Positions 9,449 through 18,075 of a DNA stretch of 64,000 nt are shown piece after piece. The notes beneath the pieces were generated by a model, which made no database searches, was not told the origin of the DNA, and saw only the letters and a program-made list of their open reading frames with translations. The stretch is from assembly GCA_047601745.1 (NCBI GenBank), contig JASGIS010000001.1:3100001-3164000 (forward strand), given 5' to 3'. The translations under genes were made by a program, and so were the position numbers. The DNA is from JAKPAM01 sp047601745. GTDB lineage: Bacteria > Pseudomonadota > Gammaproteobacteria > Burkholderiales > Burkholderiaceae_E. The stretch's first letter is position 1; each line of letters begins with the position of its first letter.

Positions 9449-10380
9449 GCACGCCGGGCGGCGAGCCACTCCAACGCGCTGACCGACACCACGCCGAGCA
9501 GGATCGCGAACCATAGCGTGACGATCCGGATCGCGACCGCGGACAGCGCCGCCGTGCCCAGAGCCATGCCGGACAATGCGAGCAGCGCGACGATGGCCGC
9601 CTCGGTCGAACCCAATCCGCCAGGGATCATCGACGCGGCGCCCGCCAGCATCGCCACCGCATAGACCGAACTCGATACCGCGGGCGATAGAGGGGACCCT
9701 AGTTGCGCGAGCAGATAGGCGAACGCGCCGCAGGTCAGCGACCACGCCAGCAATCCGGTCGTGAACGAAACGATGAAGTCCACCGGTCGGCGCCAGGCGA
9801 AGATGCCCGTCAGGCCTCGGGCAAGCGTGTCGAGCAGCCGGGAGATGTTTCGCCAGCCGCGCTGCTGCGCGATGCGCGCGAACCAGCCGATCGATCGCGG
9901 ATGCCTGGCCAGGCCGATCGCCAGTGCCGAGATCGCGGCGGCGAAACCGAAAGCGATCGTCGTGCCGCCCAGCGCCAGCGCGGCGGGCAGCGACAGAAGC
10001 GCGATGGCGGCCAGGTCGAATAGTCGTTCGTAGACGAACGCCGCGATGACGGTCTCGGCCGGTACGTGGTCGCGCGCGAAATAGCGGATACGCAGAAGTT
10101 CGCCGAGCTTGCCGGGAGTGGCGGTGAACGCGAAGCCCGATGAATACGCGATGAATCCCTTCAACCAGTCGATTCGATGACCTGCGCGGATCAATAGCCA
10201 TCGCCAACGCAGGTAACGCAGGATGAACGAGCCCAGCGAGCACGTCAGCAGGACCGGCAGCGAGCGGGAGATCTCCGGAAGCAGTGCGAGCGCGGGGTTC
10301 CGCGTATCGATGACCAGCAGCAACATCGCATAGACGAGGCTGATGCCGATCAGCGAGGCGACCGCGTAGCGCAGTTTCAC
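9445..10380 (-). CDS. Flippase-like integral membrane protein (LPG-synthase TM / UPF0104 family)
   Basis: A polytopic inner-membrane protein of about 311 residues resembling the transmembrane region of lysylphosphatidylglycerol synthases (PF03706-type, flippase-like). Family-like features are FTATPGKLGELLRI near the first third and MIPGGLGSTEAA near the end. An open frame continues upstream, but it would overlap the FAD oxidoreductase gene; GTG 10380 (reading GTGAAACTGCGC) fits the start of the first hydrophobic segment and leaves a 28-base gap. It is the last gene of the seven-gene minus-strand operon, so a role in moving or anchoring the lipid-linked arabinose intermediate is plausible but unproven. 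Confidence 0.78.
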   Translation of the reverse strand: MKLRYAVASLIGISLVYAMLLLVIDTRNPALALLPEISRSLPVLLTCSLGSFILRYLRWRWLLIRAGHRIDWLKGFIAYSSGFAFTATPGKLGELLRIRYFARDHVPAETVIAAFVYERLFDLAAIALLSLPAALALGGTTIAFGFAAAISALAIGLARHPRSIGWFARIAQQRGWRNISRLLDTLARGLTGIFAWRRPVDFIVSFTTGLLAWSLTCGAFAYLLAQLGSPLSPAVSSSVYAVAMLAGAASMIPGGLGSTEAAIVALLALSGMALGTAALSAVAIRIVTLWFAILLGVVSVSALEWLAARRA

Positions 10381-10408
10381 GAGGTCGGGCCCATGTGAAA
10401 AGCGCCGA

Positions 10409-11698
10409 TCACGCAGCGACTTTTCGCGCCAGCGCGCGGCCGAAGTCGATGCTCTCGGAGATGCCGCGATCCTCGGGGTAGTAGTGGGAGGTATCCGCTG
10501 CGTACAAGCCGTGAACGGGCAGATCCACCGGCGGCAGGCGTTCCAGGTGGCCGGGCATGCAGACCGGCTGCGCATGGCGGTACCGACTGGCGCGGATCGC
10601 GATGAAGTCTTCGTCGCGAAGCGTCGGGTTGACCTGTTTCAGGTAAGCGCGGACCTTGTCTAGGAAGACCTGATCGGGCTCCTGGTACTTCGGGTGTTCG
10701 CCCGGCATGTAGAACGGCACGTAGACGACGTGGCAATCCATCGGCCGCAGATTCGTGTACTCGACGATGCCGGGGATGTCCATCGCCGGGTCGTTGGTGT
10801 TGAGCCAGAAATTGTCGGTGACCGGTTTTCGCAGTTTGGCGATCACGCAGACCACGGCGATGTTCTTCAATGCCCGGTACCGGTCCAGGATCGGCTCCGG
10901 CAGGTCCGGCGCGAGACGCGGAACGAAGGGCAGAGGCACGGTACTGATCACGGTATCGAAGTCGTGCCGCTGGTTCCCTTGTTCCACCCCTTTGACGAAG
11001 CCATCCTCGATGAGGATCCGCGAGACCGGGCTGGCGAGCCGGATCTCGCCGCCATGGGCTTCGATGTCGCGCTTCATCGCCTCGAGCAGCGTGTCGGATC
11101 CGCCTTCCAGATAACCGAGCTTCTCGCGGAACAGATCGTAGCGGGACCGCCCGATACGCCGGACGCGGCTCCAGATCCACGCCGCCGACAAACTCTGCGC
11201 GTAATCATAGAACTTGTAGTCGAAAAGCTTGCGCCATAGCACCTCGTACGCCTGTTCTCCAACCCAGCGACGTATCCACTGTGTGGCCTCGAGTTTGTCG
11301 AGCGGGCGCCAGTCGTTGCGCTTGGTCGACAGGAACGCGTGCAATCCATAGCGCAACTTGGCGATCAGGCCCAGGTGCGGGAACTTCAACAGCGAGATCG
11401 GATCGCCCCAGCGGTGCAGTTCGCCGTTGAAGTAGTACGCCATCTTCGTATTCACCCAACGCATTCGAGATGCCAGTCCCAGCTCGTCCAGTACTTTCAA
11501 GAAAGCGTGATCGGAAATGCAATGGAAGTGGTAATAGCGTTCGATGCGCAGGCCTTCGAAATCGAAGCAGGCGGTCATCCCGCCGACGCGGTCGTCGGCT
11601 TCGAACACGACCGGATGATGGCCGTCCCGGGCGAGTTGATAAGCGACGGCGAGCCCCATCGGGCCCGCGCCGAGCACCGCGATCGTCTTGCTCCCCAT
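10409..11698 (-). CDS. FAD-dependent oxidoreductase (amine oxidase / protoporphyrinogen-oxidase-like)
   Basis: A 429-residue flavoprotein. The N-terminal dinucleotide-binding fold is clear: VLGAGPMGLAVAYQLARDG, then the acidic strand end VVFEADDRVGGM. The closing FAD motif near the C terminus is LYAADTSHYYPEDRGISE. Proteins of this type sit in many polysaccharide clusters and are usually annotated as protoporphyrinogen-oxidase-like or UDP-galactopyranose-mutase-like; the real substrate is not known. It is separated by 2 bases from the upstream SDR gene and is part of the operon with DprE1/DprE2, which suggests a redox or isomerisation step on the same lipid-linked sugar or on its acceptor. 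Confidence 0.8.
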   Translation of the reverse strand: MGSKTIAVLGAGPMGLAVAYQLARDGHHPVVFEADDRVGGMTACFDFEGLRIERYYHFHCISDHAFLKVLDELGLASRMRWVNTKMAYYFNGELHRWGDPISLLKFPHLGLIAKLRYGLHAFLSTKRNDWRPLDKLEATQWIRRWVGEQAYEVLWRKLFDYKFYDYAQSLSAAWIWSRVRRIGRSRYDLFREKLGYLEGGSDTLLEAMKRDIEAHGGEIRLASPVSRILIEDGFVKGVEQGNQRHDFDTVISTVPLPFVPRLAPDLPEPILDRYRALKNIAVVCVIAKLRKPVTDNFWLNTNDPAMDIPGIVEYTNLRPMDCHVVYVPFYMPGEHPKYQEPDQVFLDKVRAYLKQVNPTLRDEDFIAIRASRYRHAQPVCMPGHLERLPPVDLPVHGLYAADTSHYYPEDRGISESIDFGRALARKVAA

Positions 11699-11700
11699 GC

Positions 11701-12678
11701 TTAGAACTCCATCACGATCTTGCTGTAGACGGGATCATTGAAGGTCTCGTACACCGCCTTGTCGAACGGGGTCGGCGTCACGGCGAAAATGCCGGGCCAG
11801 TCGATGACCTCGAACTCGTCGCCGGCCGTCAATGCCTTGAGCTGGGCAGTGGTGAATGGCGGCGACTCGTCGAACACGGCCCAGATCTTCAGCAACGCCG
11901 AGAACAACGAATAGGGAATCTTCAGGATCACGCAGCGAGCGTTGGTCGAAGCCTTGATCCGACGGATGATGTCGATGTAGTCCACCTGCTCCAACCCGGT
12001 GATGTTGTACGCCTGTCCGGTCGGCCGGGTCTGCAGGCAGCGGGCGATGATGCGGGCGAAGTCGCCGGCATACAGCGGTTGCCGCATGTATCGGCCGTGG
12101 CCCGGGATCGGGAAGATCGGCACCTTCTTCATGAACCTGGCCAGCCAGCCCAGGTGCTTGCGATCGAACCAGCCGAACATCAGCGTGGGCCGCAACACGA
12201 CGGCGTCGATGCCGCTGGCGACTATCAGCCGTTCCTGCTCGCGCTTGGTCCGCGTGTACAGATCGTCGGCGACGGAGTTCAGCACCGATGAACTGATGTG
12301 GACCGTATAGGGGATCCGGTATTTGGCGATCGCCGCCAGCACATGGCGCGTCGAATCGATGTTGTTGCGCTGATACGGGACCGGGTCTTCTCCGCCGATC
12401 TGAGCTTGCAGCATCACTACCGCGTCCGCGCCTTCGAAATGCCGTTCCCAGTCTCCGGGCTCGGCCAGGTCCGCGTGGATGGCGGTGATCTCGGGGTGCG
12501 TGGTCTGCAAGACTCGCAAGTTGGCGCGATGCTTGTCCAGCACGATGAGGTCGCGGTATCCGAGCCGCTTCAGATGCGCGACGAGGTTCTGGCCGACGAG
12601 GCCTGCACCGCCAGGCAGTACGATGCGCTGCGCGAGCGACAGGTCTTGCTCTTCCTTCGACATGGTATGGGGGGACAT
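11701..12678 (-). CDS. Extended SDR / NAD(P)-dependent epimerase-dehydratase
   Basis: A 325-residue Rossmann-fold protein. The cofactor motif VLPGGAGLVGQNL is at residues 20-33, and the catalytic-type YTRTK (Tyr141, Lys145) follows HISSSVL. The C-terminal part is variable, as in atypical extended SDRs. An open frame runs much further upstream through the next gene, but that is a shadow: ATG 12678 lies 20 bases past the stop of the membrane-protein gene, and ATG 12663 is an alternative. Position between the GT-C-like protein and the FAD oxidoreductase suggests modification of a nucleotide- or lipid-linked sugar; the precise reaction is not readable. Confidence 0.8.
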   Translation of the reverse strand: MSPHTMSKEEQDLSLAQRIVLPGGAGLVGQNLVAHLKRLGYRDLIVLDKHRANLRVLQTTHPEITAIHADLAEPGDWERHFEGADAVVMLQAQIGGEDPVPYQRNNIDSTRHVLAAIAKYRIPYTVHISSSVLNSVADDLYTRTKREQERLIVASGIDAVVLRPTLMFGWFDRKHLGWLARFMKKVPIFPIPGHGRYMRQPLYAGDFARIIARCLQTRPTGQAYNITGLEQVDYIDIIRRIKASTNARCVILKIPYSLFSALLKIWAVFDESPPFTTAQLKALTAGDEFEVIDWPGIFAVTPTPFDKAVYETFNDPVYSKIVMEF

Positions 12679-12698
12679 AAAGAGGCTCGGGCCGGCGG

Positions 12699-14375
12699 TC
12701 AGTTGGGTGGGGCGAGGCGGACGGTCGATGCGCATGCGCGGTTGTCCGGCGACAGCGTCGCCGGCTCGAGCAGCCGGTCGGCTCGCATGTAACCGGCGAA
12801 AGCGGCATTGCCGCGGATTCGGCGTCGATGGATGATCGCTGCGCCGATCCGTTCGCCGTTCGCGTCGGTAACCGTCAAGGCGGCAAAACGGTGGGGACGA
12901 TGGTCGATGGCGATCTGGCCGCGGATTCTGACGAATCGAGCGTCCGTCGCGATCCGGGACACGAGCTCGATGCGGATGTCGCAGTCTTTGTCCGGCGAAC
13001 CGGGGGCGGCAGGACGTGGTACGACCGCCACCGGGCCCGGAAGACGCGAATCGAAGACCGACAGCGACTGCGCGACGGCCGGCTTGCTCATGGCCATCAG
13101 GTGCTCGGCTGCCGGCTCGGGGAACAGGTGGCCAAGCTGCGGGGCATCGAGGATCCGCCATTTCAGCGCGAGCGCCGCGACGAGTTGTTCGAAAGTCTGG
13201 TCGTAGTCGGCCTGCAGCGCGGCGCGCTGCAGCGGCAGCACCATCAGGCATACGAATACGCCGGCTGCCAGCAGCAGGCGTCGGGAAGCCAGGCGCGACG
13301 CGAGACTGACGCACAATACGAAGAACACCGCCCAGCCGAGATAGGCGGGCGTCATATAGCGGCTCGACAGGGCGGTGACGACGCCCAACTTGGTGCGGCC
13401 GCCGCCCGTGCCGATCGCGGAAGCCACGATGAAGCCCAGGAACGCGAGCAGCGGCACGAGGTGCGCGTATGCGGCCGGCTGGCGCCAGCTGCGCCAGGCC
13501 AGCACCGCGCAGCACATGAGCATGACCGCCGAAGCCGTCATGGCGACGCCGGGCATCCAAACGCCGAACGCCGAGCCGAACGGGCCGGACAGGTAGAGCA
13601 GGATGAAGCGAAGCAGATCGGCGGGCTGCTCACGCAGCGCCTGGCCGAGCGTTCCGTGCTGAGGATTGCTCGGAGCGTCCCAGAAATACAGCCATGCTCC
13701 GATGGCGGCCAGCACCCACAGGCCCAGCGTGCGGCGTGCGGGTTGCCGGGTCAGCAGGCTCGCGATCGCGAGAAACGGCAGGGCCAGCACGCCGCTCGCC
13801 AACGCGCCGATGGCGAGGATCGCTGCCCCGACCGACAGGCCGAACCATCGCTGCGCGTGACCGGTCTGCGACAGCGATCGATGGAACGCATATAGCGATA
13901 GCATCGGCAACAGTTGCGCCAGGAAGAACTGTCCCTGAAAGGCCCAGTTCAGGTTTTCGTATTGCGACCAGGAGAACGCGAGGACGGCCAGGACGCAGGC
14001 GCCGACGACGAGCGCCGTGCCCCGCAGCGACGGCTGGGCCAGGCGCAACCACGCGTAGAGAAGCAGGAATCCGCACAGCGCCAGCAGGTAGTTGACAACG
14101 ATCAACGGCCAGAGGGCGCCATCGAACAGCTTGAAGTCGGCATAGACGAGCAGTCGGGCCAGCACCGGTCGATGTTCGTTGTGGGCCGCCCACCAGACGC
14201 CGAGATCGCCGGCCTTGACGGCCTCGTAGAAAGGAAAGACACCCCAGAAATCCCAGAACGGTACCGGCGAGTAATGGCGAATGCCGCCGATGACGGTAGT
14301 GACGACGACGTAGGAGGCGATCAGCAACAGGGCGCCGCCGATCGGGGGAGCCAGCCAGCGACGGACCGGCATCAC
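12699..14375 (-). CDS. Polytopic membrane protein, candidate GT-C glycosyltransferase
   Basis: A 558-residue protein with about ten or more hydrophobic segments and a soluble C-terminal tail of about 130 residues. After the first membrane span comes PVPFWDFWGVFPFYEAV and then AAHNEHRP; an acidic residue in this first periplasmic loop is the hallmark position of GT-C enzymes, which use polyprenyl-phosphate sugars. Its ATG at 14375 overlaps the DprE2 stop (ATGA), so it is translationally coupled to the enzyme making polyprenyl-phospho-arabinose. I infer that it may be the arabinofuranosyltransferase of this operon. It could instead be a polymerase or another membrane protein; no family match is certain. 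Confidence 0.65.
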   Translation of the reverse strand: MMPVRRWLAPPIGGALLLIASYVVVTTVIGGIRHYSPVPFWDFWGVFPFYEAVKAGDLGVWWAAHNEHRPVLARLLVYADFKLFDGALWPLIVVNYLLALCGFLLLYAWLRLAQPSLRGTALVVGACVLAVLAFSWSQYENLNWAFQGQFFLAQLLPMLSLYAFHRSLSQTGHAQRWFGLSVGAAILAIGALASGVLALPFLAIASLLTRQPARRTLGLWVLAAIGAWLYFWDAPSNPQHGTLGQALREQPADLLRFILLYLSGPFGSAFGVWMPGVAMTASAVMLMCCAVLAWRSWRQPAAYAHLVPLLAFLGFIVASAIGTGGGRTKLGVVTALSSRYMTPAYLGWAVFFVLCVSLASRLASRRLLLAAGVFVCLMVLPLQRAALQADYDQTFEQLVAALALKWRILDAPQLGHLFPEPAAEHLMAMSKPAVAQSLSVFDSRLPGPVAVVPRPAAPGSPDKDCDIRIELVSRIATDARFVRIRGQIAIDHRPHRFAALTVTDANGERIGAAIIHRRRIRGNAAFAGYMRADRLLEPATLSPDNRACASTVRLAPPN

Positions 14376-15109
14376 AATTTGAGCTTCTTGAAGATCGCTG
14401 CCGGCAGGCTGCGGATGATCAGCATGATCGGTGCCCAGAACCAGGGCGTATACAGGTTGTTGCGTCGTTTGACGACGGCGCGATCGATGTCGGCGGCGAC
14501 CGTATCCGGAGAGGCCACGAGCGGGCCGGGCAACGGCAGGCCGGCCGTCATCGGCGTGTCGACGAAGCCTGGCTTGATCGTCAGCACGTGAGCGCCATGC
14601 GCGAACAGGCGACCACGCAATCCTTCGCAGAATGCGGTGACGGCAGCCTTGGCCGACCCGTATAGATAGTTGGAGGGCCGCCCGCGATCGCCGGCGACCG
14701 ATGAGATGACGGCCAGGGTTCCGGCGCGCTGCGCCTCGAACTGATTGGCCAGTCGAGTCAACAGCGCGATCGTGCTGACGGCATTCGTGGAGAACTCGCG
14801 CAGTGCGGTATCGACCGACTGTTGGCAGGCGGCTTGGTCGGGCAGCGTGCCGTGCGCGATCAGCGCCAGGTCGACCGTGCCCGCGCCGGCAAGGCAGGCA
14901 TCGAGCAGCGCTTGATGCCGGTCGAGGTCATTGATGTCGAGCTCGAACGTCCGTACCTGCGCGCCGCGTGCGGCGAGGTCCGCCGCGACCTGCTGCAGCC
15001 GTGAGGCGTCGCGGGCCGCCAGGATGAAGCTGCTGCCGGTGCCGGCCCAGCGCCGCGCGCAGGCCTGCGCGATCGCCGACGTCGCTCCGACGATGAGGAT
15101 CGTTCTCAT
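14372..15109 (-). CDS. dprE2: Decaprenylphosphoryl-2-keto-ribose reductase DprE2-like (SDR)
   Basis: This predicted short-chain dehydrogenase (245 residues) reduces the 2-keto intermediate made by DprE1 to polyprenyl-phospho-beta-D-arabinofuranose. Visible features are the cofactor motif VGATSAIAQA at the N terminus, Ser137 region VISSVAG, and catalytic YGSAK (Tyr150, Lys154). The C-terminal end, APIMLIIRSLPAAIFKKL, closely resembles the unusual hydrophobic tail I recall for mycobacterial DprE2 (Rv3791), which separates it from generic SDRs. It overlaps its neighbours on both sides by 4 bases, directly after the DprE1 gene, as the two subunits lie in mycobacteria. Confidence 0.85.
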   Translation of the reverse strand: MRTILIVGATSAIAQACARRWAGTGSSFILAARDASRLQQVAADLAARGAQVRTFELDINDLDRHQALLDACLAGAGTVDLALIAHGTLPDQAACQQSVDTALREFSTNAVSTIALLTRLANQFEAQRAGTLAVISSVAGDRGRPSNYLYGSAKAAVTAFCEGLRGRLFAHGAHVLTIKPGFVDTPMTAGLPLPGPLVASPDTVAADIDRAVVKRRNNLYTPWFWAPIMLIIRSLPAAIFKKLKL

Positions 15110-16428
15110 GTTTCGGTCACTCGCTGCCAGAAGCGCGATGTCAGCGCGGGATCCTTGTACCGGGCCAGCTCCGAATACGCCGGATAGGCTTTGCGGAACG
15201 CGGCTCCCGACATGTGGGCGTCTTTGGCCGGATAAAGGCGGCCGCGCGCCTGCTCGACGATCGCGTCGAGACGCTCGAACAGTCGACTCATTTCTTTGGG
15301 CTTATGGGGAAAATCGAGGGCGAGCGATACGCCCGCCATCGGAAACGACAGCAGTCCCGGCGACCTGGCATCGCCGCATCGTTTCAATACGGCCAGGAAG
15401 GATCCGGTTGCCGACTGCGCGATCGCGTCGAGCATCTGCCTGATCGCGTCGCGGCCGTCGGGTTCCGGCAGGACGCACTGATACTGCTGGAAACCGCTCG
15501 GGCCGTAGATGCGATTCCAGTGCAGGATGCGGTCGAGCGGATAGAAAAACGGCTCGTAGTCGATCCGCGACTGTCTCGGTTCGGCGGGATGCGCATGGTA
15601 GTACGCGTGATTGAAGGCTTTCAACGTCAATCGGTTGACCAGCGACAGCGGCGGGGTGATCGGCACCATCAGCTTGTTGCGGCGGGAGACCTGCAGGCCG
15701 CCGTCGTTCGCATGATTGGCGGCCATGAAGACGCCGCGACCGAGCCGGGCCCCCTTGGCGCAGCAGTCCACCCATGACACCGTGTATTCGTGCCGAGGGT
15801 CGTGCTCGTCCGACAGCGCGAAGAACTCGTCGAGCGAATCGAAGCGCACGGAAAGCGTGTCGAGTCGCGACGAGCGGATCGGCATCAAGCGCAACGACAC
15901 CCACTCGATCGCTCCGGTCAGGCCCAGGCCGCCGATGGTGGCATGGAACAGGGAGGGATTCGACGCCGGCGAACAGATCATCGGCGGTGCGTCCGAGCGG
16001 ACCAGACCGAACGCGTCGACATGGTTGCCGAACGTGCCGCGGACATGATGGTTCTTGCCGTGGACGTCGTTGGCGACCGCTCCGCCCAGCGTCACGAAGC
16101 AGGTTCCCGGCGTAACGGGCAGGAACCAGCCATGAGGAATCGCCAGCTCGAGGATCTGCTCGAGCGTGCAACCGGCTTCGGCAGTCACGGTTCCTTCGCC
16201 GGCATCGAAGGCGATGATTCGGTCCAGGCCTCGCGTGTGCAGGACATGATCGGAAGCGGCCATGCAGCAGTCGCCATAGCTGCGGCCGTTGCCGAACGCC
16301 AGCGTCTGTCCGTGATCGTTGATCAAGGCGCCGAATCGATCCCGCAGTTGATCTCGCCAGACAACGTCGTGCAGATGCTGAGGGTGGGGCGGATATCCGC
16401 CCCACGAGAGTTGCCGGTGCGCGCTCAT
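15106..16428 (-). CDS. dprE1: Decaprenylphosphoryl-beta-D-ribose 2'-oxidase DprE1-like
   Basis: This FAD-dependent oxidase (440 residues) of the vanillyl-alcohol-oxidase fold is predicted to oxidise the 2'-OH of polyprenyl-phospho-ribose. FAD-binding segments are GNGRSYGDCC (residues 46-55) and VTPGTCFVTLGGAVANDVHG, with the family signature HGKNHHVRGTFGNHV (residues 123-137). Near the C terminus, GRLYPAKD places Lys402 where the mycobacterial enzyme has its catalytic Lys418. The site matching the drug-reactive Cys387 of Mycobacterium tuberculosis is Ala370 (SLALDFP). ATG 16428 overlaps the stop of the upstream UbiA gene. An open frame extends upstream to 17292 but is a shadow of that gene. 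Confidence 0.88.
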   Translation of the reverse strand: MSAHRQLSWGGYPPHPQHLHDVVWRDQLRDRFGALINDHGQTLAFGNGRSYGDCCMAASDHVLHTRGLDRIIAFDAGEGTVTAEAGCTLEQILELAIPHGWFLPVTPGTCFVTLGGAVANDVHGKNHHVRGTFGNHVDAFGLVRSDAPPMICSPASNPSLFHATIGGLGLTGAIEWVSLRLMPIRSSRLDTLSVRFDSLDEFFALSDEHDPRHEYTVSWVDCCAKGARLGRGVFMAANHANDGGLQVSRRNKLMVPITPPLSLVNRLTLKAFNHAYYHAHPAEPRQSRIDYEPFFYPLDRILHWNRIYGPSGFQQYQCVLPEPDGRDAIRQMLDAIAQSATGSFLAVLKRCGDARSPGLLSFPMAGVSLALDFPHKPKEMSRLFERLDAIVEQARGRLYPAKDAHMSGAAFRKAYPAYSELARYKDPALTSRFWQRVTET

Positions 16429-17906
16429 GCGGCAAGCCAGAAGATCAGGCCGAACAGCGCGCCGATCAGCAGACTGATGCGATCCTTGGCCGCGAAGACG
16501 ACCGGATCCTCGTGCATATGTCCCCGATGCGCGATCAGCCAGGCGCGGCTTATCCAGAAGAGCAGCAGCGGACAGGCGAGCCAGATCATCTGCGGGTGAC
16601 GGTAGAGCATCACGGTGCTGTCGTCCTGGACGTAGAGGGCCAGCACCAGCACGGCGATGTAGCCGGAGCTGGTGCCCATCGAGGCGATCAGCTCGATGTC
16701 CTCGGGAAAATAGCCGCGTCCTCGTGTCTTCGATCGCTCGCCGCTTTCGCGAGCGATCCGCAACTCGGTATAGCGTTTGATCAGCGCCAGGCTCAGGAAG
16801 ATGAACATCGAGAACGCCAGCATCCAGCCGGTCAGTACCGCGTCGAACGCGAACGTGCCGGCGATCAGGCGCAGCGTGTACAGCATGGCCAGCGTGATGA
16901 CATCGACGATCATCCAGCGCTTGAGCACGAACGAATAGGCCAACGTCACCGCGAAGTACACGGCCAGCACCAGCGAGAACCCGATCGGCAGCAGCCACAG
17001 GGACAACAACACCGAGACGGTCAGGCATAGCGGCGCGCCGATCAGTCCATGGACGATCGGCAGCGTCCCGGCGGCGAAAGGACGACGGCGCTTGGTCGGA
17101 TGATGACGGTCGTCGGCCAGGTCCAGCAGGTCGTTGACGACGTAGACGCTGGAGGCGCACAGGCCGAAGCACAGGAAGGCGATGACTCCGTGCCACAGCA
17201 TTTCGGGATCGCCGGCCTGATGGCTTGCCAGCAGCGGCACGAAGACCAGCAGGTTCTTCAGCCATTGGTGCAATCGCAATGCCCGCAGCCATGCGCGCGC
17301 GGCCGATGGGCCGTCGGCTCGCGCCGGCCGAGCGTCGATGACCTGTTCGACGTTGCCTTGCGCGCTGGCCGCGCGGACGATCGATTCATCGGCATTGACG
17401 ACGATGGCGTGACGCGCGGCTTGCCATACGACCAGATCGTCTTGGGAATTGCCTGCGTAGTCGAAGCCACCCTCGCCGAATGCCCGGACCAGCGCGTCGC
17501 GCTTCTTCTCGGCCGAAAGATTGATGCCGTCGTGGGTCGCGAAGACCTGATCGAACAACTGCAGCGAATCGGCGATCTGCGTCGCGTAGCGCAGATCGCT
17601 GGCGGTGGCCAGCACGACCGGACGGCCTTCCTGTCGGGCCGCCTCGATCATCGTCAATACGGGTTCGCAATAGGGCAGCGCGTCGACGTCGACCTGCGCG
17701 CGCGCCGCGATGTTGGCTTTCAGCGACGCTTTACCGGCGGCCAGCCAGGACGGCAGGCGCGCGAGGCTGAGCGGTGAGCTCTTGGCCAGCACCAGCGCCG
17801 ACTCCACCAGCAGATCGGTATGGACCAGCGTTCCATCGAGATCGACGACCAGTGGAATGGGCGGAGAACCGGGCAAAGGCGGCGGTGAGGGCGCGGGCAT
17901 TAACAT
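16425..17906 (-). CDS. HAD phosphatase - UbiA prenyltransferase fusion (polyprenyl-P phosphoribosyltransferase)
   Basis: A 493-residue fusion. Residues about 18-190 form a HAD phosphatase (motif I VVDLDGTLV, Asp22/Asp24; motif II-like LATASD). Residues about 205-493 form a membrane UbiA domain with RLHQWLKNLLVF, the Asp-rich site NDLLDLADDRHHPTK (residues 258-272) and LKRWMIVD. The UbiA part resembles mycobacterial Rv3806c, which joins PRPP to decaprenyl phosphate. The HAD part would then remove the 5-phosphate. One polypeptide could therefore supply polyprenyl-phospho-ribose to DprE1. It is the first gene of the operon; start ATG 17906 (ATG 17900 is also in frame). Confidence 0.83.
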   Translation of the reverse strand: MLMPAPSPPPLPGSPPIPLVVDLDGTLVHTDLLVESALVLAKSSPLSLARLPSWLAAGKASLKANIAARAQVDVDALPYCEPVLTMIEAARQEGRPVVLATASDLRYATQIADSLQLFDQVFATHDGINLSAEKKRDALVRAFGEGGFDYAGNSQDDLVVWQAARHAIVVNADESIVRAASAQGNVEQVIDARPARADGPSAARAWLRALRLHQWLKNLLVFVPLLASHQAGDPEMLWHGVIAFLCFGLCASSVYVVNDLLDLADDRHHPTKRRRPFAAGTLPIVHGLIGAPLCLTVSVLLSLWLLPIGFSLVLAVYFAVTLAYSFVLKRWMIVDVITLAMLYTLRLIAGTFAFDAVLTGWMLAFSMFIFLSLALIKRYTELRIARESGERSKTRGRGYFPEDIELIASMGTSSGYIAVLVLALYVQDDSTVMLYRHPQMIWLACPLLLFWISRAWLIAHRGHMHEDPVVFAAKDRISLLIGALFGLIFWLAA

Positions 17907-17969
17907 GAAACGAATGAGAGCGCAACGTCGCCAGGCGGGAGGCAGACCGTTTTGTTCGAGGTATTCGAT

Positions 17970-17998
17970 TCACTATGTTAACCCGTTCGACGCGTCAA
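17970..17998 (-). promoter_or_regulatory. Candidate sigma70 promoter of the arabinofuranose operon
   Basis: On the minus strand TTGACG (17998-17993) and TAGTGA (17975-17970) are separated by 17 bases. The -10 element is about 64 bases ahead of the HAD-UbiA start at 17906. The -35 match is good and the -10 match weak. It is the best promoter-like pair seen in the 169-base gap before the operon. Confidence 0.4.
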
Positions 17999-18075
17999 GC
18001 GGCTTCCAAACCGTTCACCTCAAAGAGACCGAATGAAATTCGCCTGCGGGATCGCGCAATGCGATCGGCTACCGG

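Noticed and set aside
10381..10575. N-terminal 65 codons of the longest flippase-like frame
   Set aside because: They lie inside the FAD oxidoreductase gene and are Arg/Ser/Pro-rich with no membrane character; start moved to GTG 10380.
15106..17292. 728-residue version of DprE1
   Set aside because: Its extra N terminus is an out-of-frame reading of the UbiA gene; DprE1 homology starts at ATG 16428.
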